Position numbers and translations under genes: made by a program. This document shows positions 59,267 to 64,000 of a stretch of DNA of 64,000 nucleotides, piece after piece. This stretch comes from a bacterium. GTDB lineage: Bacteria; Zixibacteria; MSB-5A5; CAIYYT01. The stretch is taken from contig JADJGC010000006.1 of the NCBI GenBank assembly GCA_016708315.1, forward strand, positions 83,464 through 147,463. The letters run 5' to 3'. Under the pieces are notes generated by a model. That model saw only the letters and a list, made by a program, of their open reading frames with translations, made no database searches and was not told the DNA's origin. Numbering within the stretch: the first letter of the stretch is position 1; the number at the start of each line of letters is the position of its first letter.

Positions 59267-60571
59267 ATGCCGAAGATTGCTCAATGTCTTGCTCGCGAAA
59301 TACTCGACAGTCGCGGCAACCCTACTATTGAAGTCGATGTCCTGCTTGAAGATGGCTCTTTTGGCCGCGCTGCCGTCCCATCCGGCGCCTCTACCGGCTC
59401 CAACGAAGCCCTCGAATTACGCGATGGCGACAAAAAACGCTACGGCGGCAAAGGTGTCCTCAAAGCCGTCGCCAATGTCAACGACAAGATCGTCCCTGCC
59501 ATCAAGGAAGAAGGCATCGATGTCCTCAACCAGCGCGAGGTCGATGGCTTCATGCTCAACCTCGACGGTACACCCGAGAAGAAGAATCTCGGCGCCAACG
59601 CCATTCTCGGTGTTTCGCTCGCGGTCGCCAAAGCTGCCGCATCATATTCGATGCTGCCATTCTACCGCTACGTCGGCGGCACCAATTCGCGCGTCCTGCC
59701 GTTGCCGATGATGAACATCCTTAATGGCGGCAAGCACGCCGACAACAAGGTCGACCTCCAGGAATTCATGATCATGCCCGCTGGCGCAGAGACATTTTCC
59801 GATGCGTTGCGCATGGGCACCGAGGTTTTCCACTCGCTCAAGAATGTCCTTCACGCCAAGCACTACAACACCTCCGTCGGTGACGAGGGCGGTTTTGCTC
59901 CCGACCTGAAATCTAATCGCGAAGCGCTTGAAGTCATCACCGAAGCGGTTGAAAAAGCCGGCTACAAACCCGGTACCGACATTCTCTTCGCACTCGATCC
60001 CGCGGCTTCCGAATTCTATGACAAAAAATCCAAGAAGTACGTCCTCGCCGGCGAGGGCCGCAGCCTTACCTCCGACGAGATGGTTGATTTCTATAAAGAA
60101 CTCTGCAAAGCATTCCCCATCATCTCCATCGAAGACGGCCTTGCCGAACACGATTGGGAAGGGTTCAAGAAACTCACTCACGAAATCGGCGACAAAGTCC
60201 AAATCGTCGGCGACGACTTGTTCGTGACCAACCAGGTCTTCCTCGAACGCGGCATCAAAGAAAAAGCCGCCAACGCTATCCTGATCAAGCTGAATCAAAT
60301 CGGTACCCTCACCGAAACGCTTGACACGATCACCATGGCCACACGTGCCGGATTCGCATCGGTTGTGTCGCATCGCTCCGGCGAGACTGAGGATACGACG
60401 ATTGCTGATATCGCCGTCGCCGTCAATGCCGGCCAGATCAAAACCGGATCGCTCTGCCGCACCGATCGCGTCGCGAAATACAATCGCCTGTTGCGCATCG
60501 AGGAAGAATTGGATAATATGGGAGAGTTCCCGGGCAGAAGTGCCTTCTTCAATTTGACTTCAAGGAAGTAG
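59267..60571 (+). CDS. eno: Enolase
   Basis: 434 residues from ATG 59267 (AAGGAG eight bases upstream). Motifs: SRGNPTIEVDV, VPSGASTGSNEA, LPLPMMNILNGGKHADN, SVGDEGGFAPDL, PIISIEDGLAEHDW, QIVGDDLFVTN, LIKLNQIGTLTET, SHRSGETEDTTIADIAV. All catalytic and Mg2+-binding residues appear in place. Converts 2-phosphoglycerate to phosphoenolpyruvate in glycolysis. An FtsB/DivIC-like gene follows after nine bases, a pairing common in bacteria. Confidence 0.98.
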   Translation: MPKIAQCLAREILDSRGNPTIEVDVLLEDGSFGRAAVPSGASTGSNEALELRDGDKKRYGGKGVLKAVANVNDKIVPAIKEEGIDVLNQREVDGFMLNLDGTPEKKNLGANAILGVSLAVAKAAASYSMLPFYRYVGGTNSRVLPLPMMNILNGGKHADNKVDLQEFMIMPAGAETFSDALRMGTEVFHSLKNVLHAKHYNTSVGDEGGFAPDLKSNREALEVITEAVEKAGYKPGTDILFALDPAASEFYDKKSKKYVLAGEGRSLTSDEMVDFYKELCKAFPIISIEDGLAEHDWEGFKKLTHEIGDKVQIVGDDLFVTNQVFLERGIKEKAANAILIKLNQIGTLTETLDTITMATRAGFASVVSHRSGETEDTTIADIAVAVNAGQIKTGSLCRTDRVAKYNRLLRIEEELDNMGEFPGRSAFFNLTSRK

Positions 60572-60580
60572 TCAATATCA

Positions 60581-60883
60581 ATGGTGCGTCAGGAAGAAAA
60601 TCGCTGGATACGTATTCGTACCCGCATCATCATGTTCATTCTCCTGTCGCTGATATTACTGCTTTGCTACCATCTTACGGTGGGCCAATACGGATTCCTC
60701 AACATGATGGAACTCCGGGCTCAAATCACCGAACTTGACCGCGAGGAGGTCCGTCTCAACACGGACCTCGTCGACCTCGAATACAAACGCTATCGCTTGC
60801 ATTCCGACACCCTCTTCATCGAAAAACTCGCCCGCAAGAATTACCAGCTCTCGCGCCCCGGCGAACGCGTCATCGAATACTAA
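60581..60883 (+). CDS. FtsB/DivIC-like septum formation protein
   Basis: 100 residues: one membrane helix (IMFILLSLILLLCYHLTVGQYG), a coiled coil (MELRAQITELDREEVRLNTDLVDLE) and the conserved end IEKLARKNYQLSRPGERVI. Acts with FtsL and FtsQ in the divisome. Nine bases after enolase. Confidence 0.88.
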   Translation: MVRQEENRWIRIRTRIIMFILLSLILLLCYHLTVGQYGFLNMMELRAQITELDREEVRLNTDLVDLEYKRYRLHSDTLFIEKLARKNYQLSRPGERVIEY

Positions 60884-60907
60884 TTCGTTGCGCCACTCAA
60901 CCAGACC

Positions 60908-61045
60908 GTAGCCTAGCCCCTTGTGGGCGTCTCTCTCAACTCGAACTGCCAAACCGAAAACGGTAGCCTAGCCCCTCGTGGGCGCCAATCTCAACTCGAT
61001 CTCTCAAACCGAATACACCGTAGCCTTGCCCCTTGTGGGCGTCTC
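60908..61045. repeat. Three tandem imperfect 55-57 bp repeats
   Basis: Units start at 60908, 60963 and 61020, each with GTAGCC(T)(A/T)GCCCC(T)(C/T)GTGGGCG. The first two continue with CTCAACTCGA and end in CAAACCGA; the third diverges after the core. They begin 25 bases after the FtsB-like gene. No coding potential. Confidence 0.75.
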
Positions 61046-61133
61046 CGTTTTGCCAATCGTCAGTTGAAGTTCCGCGTTCCCAGCGACGCATCCTGCGCTT
61101 TAGCAGGAAGCACGGAACCCGACACCGAGCCTT

Positions 61134-61295
61134 TCCAACTGCCAAGTTCTATTCCCTCTATGGGGCGCGGGGGGTAGCGCACAGAAATCCTGATTCCTTC
61201 CCCTCTCCCATTTTGGGAGAGCCAGCAACTCGTCCGCCGTAGCGGAAAGTATGTAGCCCGACGTCCAACCACTCCAACTGCCAAGTTCTATTCCC
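61134..61295. repeat. Direct repeat pair, 139-bp period
   Basis: TCCAACTGCCAAGTTCTATTCCC occurs at 61134-61156 and again at 61273-61295. Both copies are preceded by a small hairpin (CCTGCGCTTTAGCAGG; TCCGCCGTAGCGGA) and GAAGCACG/GAAAGTATG-like sequence, so it is a degenerate duplicated module. Copy 2 of the CCCTCTCCC palindrome (61201-61221) lies between. Confidence 0.6.
61201..61221. repeat. Interspersed palindrome CCCTCTCCCATTTTGGGAGAG, copy 2
   Basis: Same family as 55584-55608; the right arm ends GAGCC instead of GAGGGG. Confidence 0.65.
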
Positions 61296-61310
61296 CTCTA
61301 TTAAGAGGGG
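61293..61310. repeat. Hairpin CCCCTCT-ATTA-AGAGGGG
   Basis: Perfect 7-bp arms around a 4-base loop, directly before the longer inverted repeat at 61312. Confidence 0.6.
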
Positions 61311-61311
61311 T

Positions 61312-61355
61312 GCCTTGAGTGTGCGATCCGCCGCGGCGGAGAGCACACTCAAGGC
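61312..61355. repeat. Long inverted repeat with inner GC palindrome
   Basis: Arms GCCTTGAGTGTGC (61312-61324) and GCACACTCAAGGC (61343-61355) pair perfectly over 13 bp. The inner part holds TCCGCCGCGGCGGA (61327-61340), itself a perfect palindrome. No coding potential. Confidence 0.75.
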
Positions 61356-61402
61356 GGGGTGTGTAAGCCCGTACGCAAGAAATCACTCGCGACGATTCCT
61401 TT

Positions 61403-61427
61403 CCCCTCTCCCATTTTGGGAGACGGG
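61403..61427. repeat. Interspersed palindrome, copy 3
   Basis: CCCCTCTCCCATTTTGGGAGACGGG, identical to copy 1 except one mismatch in the right arm. Confidence 0.65.
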
Positions 61428-61506
61428 TTCCGAAGGCGACGGAGGGCATCCTCTTACTTGCGATACCGTTTGACACATCGCCCTTAATTCGTTACTCTGT
61501 TTAACT

Positions 61507-62292
61507 ATGCCGATCAACAAAACGGAATTAATTGTCCTTAAACGGACCCGCGTACAGGACAGCTCCCTCTTCCTCGTCTGCATGACTAAGGAACGCGGCA
61601 AGCTTCCCCTCGTCGCCAAAGCCGCAACACGGCCCGGATCGGCAATGGCCGAGGCCCTTCAATACTTCAATGTCAGCGATGTCGTCTTCTACGAAAACGA
61701 GAAAGACACCGCCGACTACGTCTCCAAAGCCGAAACCCGCGAGCACTTCGCAAATATCGTCAAGGATGAACTCAAGTACGGATACGCCTCAGCCGCCATG
61801 GAATTCGTCAATCTCTTCCTTCCCGAAAGAGAGGTCAACCTTCACGTCTACTTGCTCCTCAAGCGCTACCTGCGCTTGCTAAATGACTCACAGCAGAAAA
61901 ACTTCCGCCGCGAAATTCTGCATTTCTGGTATGTGCTCTGCATTTTCTCCGGCTACGCGCCTGAACTGGAAATGTGTACCGAATGCGGCAAAATGATCTC
62001 CGCCGAAAAACTGATGTTCAGTTCGCATTCCGGCGGCGTCGTCTGCCCAAAATGTGTCGGCGACCAGCTTGTCGTCACGCTCGATATCTCGACCGTGCGC
62101 GCCCTGAAATTGCTCGCCGGAACCAATATCTCCGATTCGCGCAAGATGTTGATGTCCCAGGCGCAGATCGAACAAATCCGCGACCTGCTCGTGGCGCAAA
62201 CCGAGTTCCACGTCGGCAAACGCGTCGACCTCAAGTCATTCGACTTCCTGCGCAAACTGCGCTTCTTCGAAAGAGACACTTCTCCAGCCTAA
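61507..62292 (+). CDS. recO: DNA repair protein RecO
   Basis: 261 residues. N-terminal OB fold (ELIVLKRTRVQDSSLFLVCMT, LPLVAKAATRPGSAMAEALQ), helical core, and a four-Cys zinc site (CTECGK ... VVCPKC). C-terminal RecO helices (LDISTVRALKLLAG; LLVAQTEFHVGKRVDLKSFDFL). Works with RecF/RecR to load RecA. No clear ribosome site; ATG 61507 follows a repeat-rich gap. Confidence 0.92.
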   Translation: MPINKTELIVLKRTRVQDSSLFLVCMTKERGKLPLVAKAATRPGSAMAEALQYFNVSDVVFYENEKDTADYVSKAETREHFANIVKDELKYGYASAAMEFVNLFLPEREVNLHVYLLLKRYLRLLNDSQQKNFRREILHFWYVLCIFSGYAPELEMCTECGKMISAEKLMFSSHSGGVVCPKCVGDQLVVTLDISTVRALKLLAGTNISDSRKMLMSQAQIEQIRDLLVAQTEFHVGKRVDLKSFDFLRKLRFFERDTSPA

Positions 62293-62487
62293 GCGTTTTC
62301 TCGGATCGCAAGAAAACCGCCAAACATCGCCAATTTCGCGACTTTTCCACCGCTATTCTACCAACTAATCCTTGTCCGAACCCTTCCGCACTTCTCCCCA
62401 TCGCGAACGGCGGGACCACCTTTCCTTGGAGGGGGTCGAGAGCTACCATATTGCGTCTGGTGTTGTCGGGCGGGTGACCAGCGTTCC

Positions 62488-62508
62488 CCCTCTCCCTTTG
62501 GGAGAGGG
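62488..62508. repeat. Interspersed palindrome CCCTCTCCC-TTT-GGGAGAGGG, copy 4
   Basis: Perfect 9-bp arms, followed by TGAGGGGTGAGG. Between recO and glyS. Confidence 0.7.
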
Positions 62509-62611
62509 TGAGGGGTGAGGCTTTGTCGGGTGAGGGGCATTGTCGTTAGGTGCGAGGCCCCTGAGCCTTCGCCAAGGCGGTGAGGTCGACAATAACCCCG
62601 CCGATGCTTTC

Positions 62612-62632
62612 CCCTCTCCCCATGGGAGAGGG
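62612..62632. repeat. Interspersed palindrome CCCTCTCCC-CAT-GGGAGAGGG, copy 5
   Basis: Perfect 9-bp arms, followed by TAGGGTGAGAG, the same GGTGAG-type tail as copies 1 and 4. Nothing else is visible in the 410-base gap 62293-62702. Confidence 0.7.
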
Positions 62633-62702
62633 TAGGGTGAGAGCTCCGTGGTGTCGGCGCTTGTTACGAATTTATTAACTAACAATACTCTTGGAGGAAT
62701 CT

Positions 62703-64000
62703 GTGGCAAAACCTGTTGACCGTATGGAGCAAATCGTCTCCCTCTGCAAAAGACGCGGCTTCGTCTTCCCGTCATCCGAAATCTATGGCGGCCTCGGCTC
62801 CTGTTGGGACTACGGTCCTTACGGCATCGAACTCAAACGCAATCTCAAAGACTTCTGGTGGAAGGCCATGACGCAAAAACGCGACGACATCGAAGGTGTC
62901 GACGCCGCCATCCTCATGCACCCCAAGGTCTGGGAAACCTCCGGCCACGTCGCCAATTTCACCGACCCGATGGTCGACTGCAAAAAATGCAAAGCCCGCT
63001 TCCGCGCCGACCAACTCGATGTCGCCCGCTGTCCGATGAAACCAAGCAAATCCCCGCTCGAATGCGGCGCCGAACTCACCGAACCGCGCAATTTCAATCT
63101 GATGTTCAAGACCTTCATGGGTCCCGTCGAAGATTCCAGCGCCACCGTCTACCTGCGCCCCGAAACCGCGCAAGGCATCTATGTCAACTTCCTCAACGTC
63201 ATGGGTCCCTCACGCCAGAAACCACCGTTCGGTATCGCGCAAATCGGCAAAGCCTTCCGCAACGAAATCACTCCCGGCAATTTCATCTTCCGCACCCGCG
63301 AATTCGAACAGATGGAAATGCAGTTCTTCATCAAGCCGTCCGATGACGACCAGTGGTTCGAGTACTGGAAAGCCGAACGCCTCAAATGGTATCTCGAACT
63401 CGGCATCCGTCCCGAACGTCTGCGCTATCACGAACACGGCGAGGGCGAACTTGCCCACTACGCCAAAAAAGCGTTCGACATCGAATACGAATTCCCCTTC
63501 GGCTGGAAAGAACTCGAGGGCATCCACAACCGCACCGACTTCGACCTAAGCCGCCACATGGAAGCCACCGGCAAAGACTTGAGCTACTTCGATGACCAGA
63601 CGCGCGAAAAATTCGTGCCCTACATCATCGAAACCTCCGCCGGTTGCGACCGCACACTTCTCGTCTGTCTCGTCGATGCCTACGAAGAAGAAGAGGTCAA
63701 AGGCGAGGTCCGCGTCGTCCTGAAGTTCTCCCCCAAGATCGCCCCGATCAAGGCCGCAGTTCTCCCGCTCGTCAAGAAAGACGGCATGCCGGAATTCGCG
63801 ACCAGTCTCTTCCACGATCTGAAGAAGCACTTCAAGATGTTCTATGATGATGCCGGCGCTGTTGGCCGCCGCTATCGCCGCATGGATGAAATCGGCACGC
63901 CGTATTGCATCACTGTCGACGGCCAAACCCTGACCGATCAAACCGTCACCATCCGCGACCGCGACACCATGACCCAAGACCGCGTCAACGTCGGCGTCTT
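62703..64000 (+). CDS. glyQS: Glycine--tRNA ligase (class II, dimeric type), 3'-partial
   Basis: 432 complete codons before the window ends; the family is about 450-500. GTG start six bases after GGAGG; the next ATG is 62724. Class II motifs: GGLGSCWDYGPYGIELKRNL, MFKTFMGPVEDSSATVYLRPETAQGIYVNF, FGIAQIGKAFRNEITPGNF, FRTREFEQMEMQFF. The C-terminal anticodon-binding domain is present (PIKAAVLPLVKKDGMPEFA, DEIGTPYCITVDGQTL) and the gene is cut off at VNVGV. Charges tRNA-Gly. Confidence 0.96.
   Translation, partial: MAKPVDRMEQIVSLCKRRGFVFPSSEIYGGLGSCWDYGPYGIELKRNLKDFWWKAMTQKRDDIEGVDAAILMHPKVWETSGHVANFTDPMVDCKKCKARFRADQLDVARCPMKPSKSPLECGAELTEPRNFNLMFKTFMGPVEDSSATVYLRPETAQGIYVNFLNVMGPSRQKPPFGIAQIGKAFRNEITPGNFIFRTREFEQMEMQFFIKPSDDDQWFEYWKAERLKWYLELGIRPERLRYHEHGEGELAHYAKKAFDIEYEFPFGWKELEGIHNRTDFDLSRHMEATGKDLSYFDDQTREKFVPYIIETSAGCDRTLLVCLVDAYEEEEVKGEVRVVLKFSPKIAPIKAAVLPLVKKDGMPEFATSLFHDLKKHFKMFYDDAGAVGRRYRRMDEIGTPYCITVDGQTLTDQTVTIRDRDTMTQDRVNVGV

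Noticed and set aside
62358..62775. Minus-strand frames across the recO-glyS gap
   Set aside because: They are made of the repeated CCCTCTCCC palindromes and have no protein-like pattern.

Overview
The window looks like a fragment of a Gram-negative bacterium of the Fibrobacteres-Chlorobi-Bacteroidetes superphylum, most plausibly a candidate phylum such as Zixibacteria. This is inferred from gene content only: a type IX secretion porU-porV pair, substrates with C-terminal sorting domains, dockerin-tailed exported proteins, a full Bat/MoxR operon, bacillithiol genes and many lipoproteins and outer-membrane barrels. I saw no rRNA, tRNA, CRISPR array, transposase or phage gene.

Layout. 1-2.7 kb: the 3' part of a large exported protein (SBBP propeller, SdrD-like, LamG and dockerin modules). 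3.2-7.2 kb: a membrane sensor kinase and an NtrC-type sigma-54 activator. 7.3-10.7 kb: a RecB-like nuclease/RNase H-like/Dna2-Upf1-like helicase fusion. 10.8-20.1 kb, minus strand: tetR, tolC-like, membrane-fusion and RND-pump genes run without gaps into bshC, bshA and bshB (bacillithiol synthesis), with an 18-bp palindromic operator in front of tetR. 20.1-22.3 kb: CorA and a YbhN-like flippase-fold protein. 22.3-51.5 kb: about 29 kb of minus-strand genes with no gap above about 52 bp, carrying first (5') porU, porV, an M6 metalloprotease with a type IX sorting tail, two DUF5683-like paralogues, an NHL lipoprotein, a large outer-membrane protein, an Omp85-like protein and a UbiA prenyltransferase, and then the Bat block (BatD-like, MoxR, DUF58, a GT39-type glycosyltransferase, a second BatD-like, BatA-E). 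52-64 kb, mostly plus strand: a small unknown gene with a retropepsin-like protease, an NTF2-like lipoprotein (minus), a dockerin protein, polyprenyl synthase, a VWA membrane protein, enolase, an FtsB/DivIC-like protein, RecO and glycyl-tRNA synthetase, separated by repeat-rich intergenic DNA.

Most unusual points: PorV is split by an insertion of about 710 residues with propeller-like and LysM-like segments; the bacillithiol genes appear to share a transcript with a TetR-controlled efflux pump; bshA has lost about 75-80 internal residues; a glycosyltransferase sits inside the Bat operon. Five other genes are each broken by one apparent single-base indel, mostly in short homopolymers, which suggests assembly error more than true pseudogenes. 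Several genes have a good promoter so close to the start codon that their mRNAs would be leaderless or nearly so.
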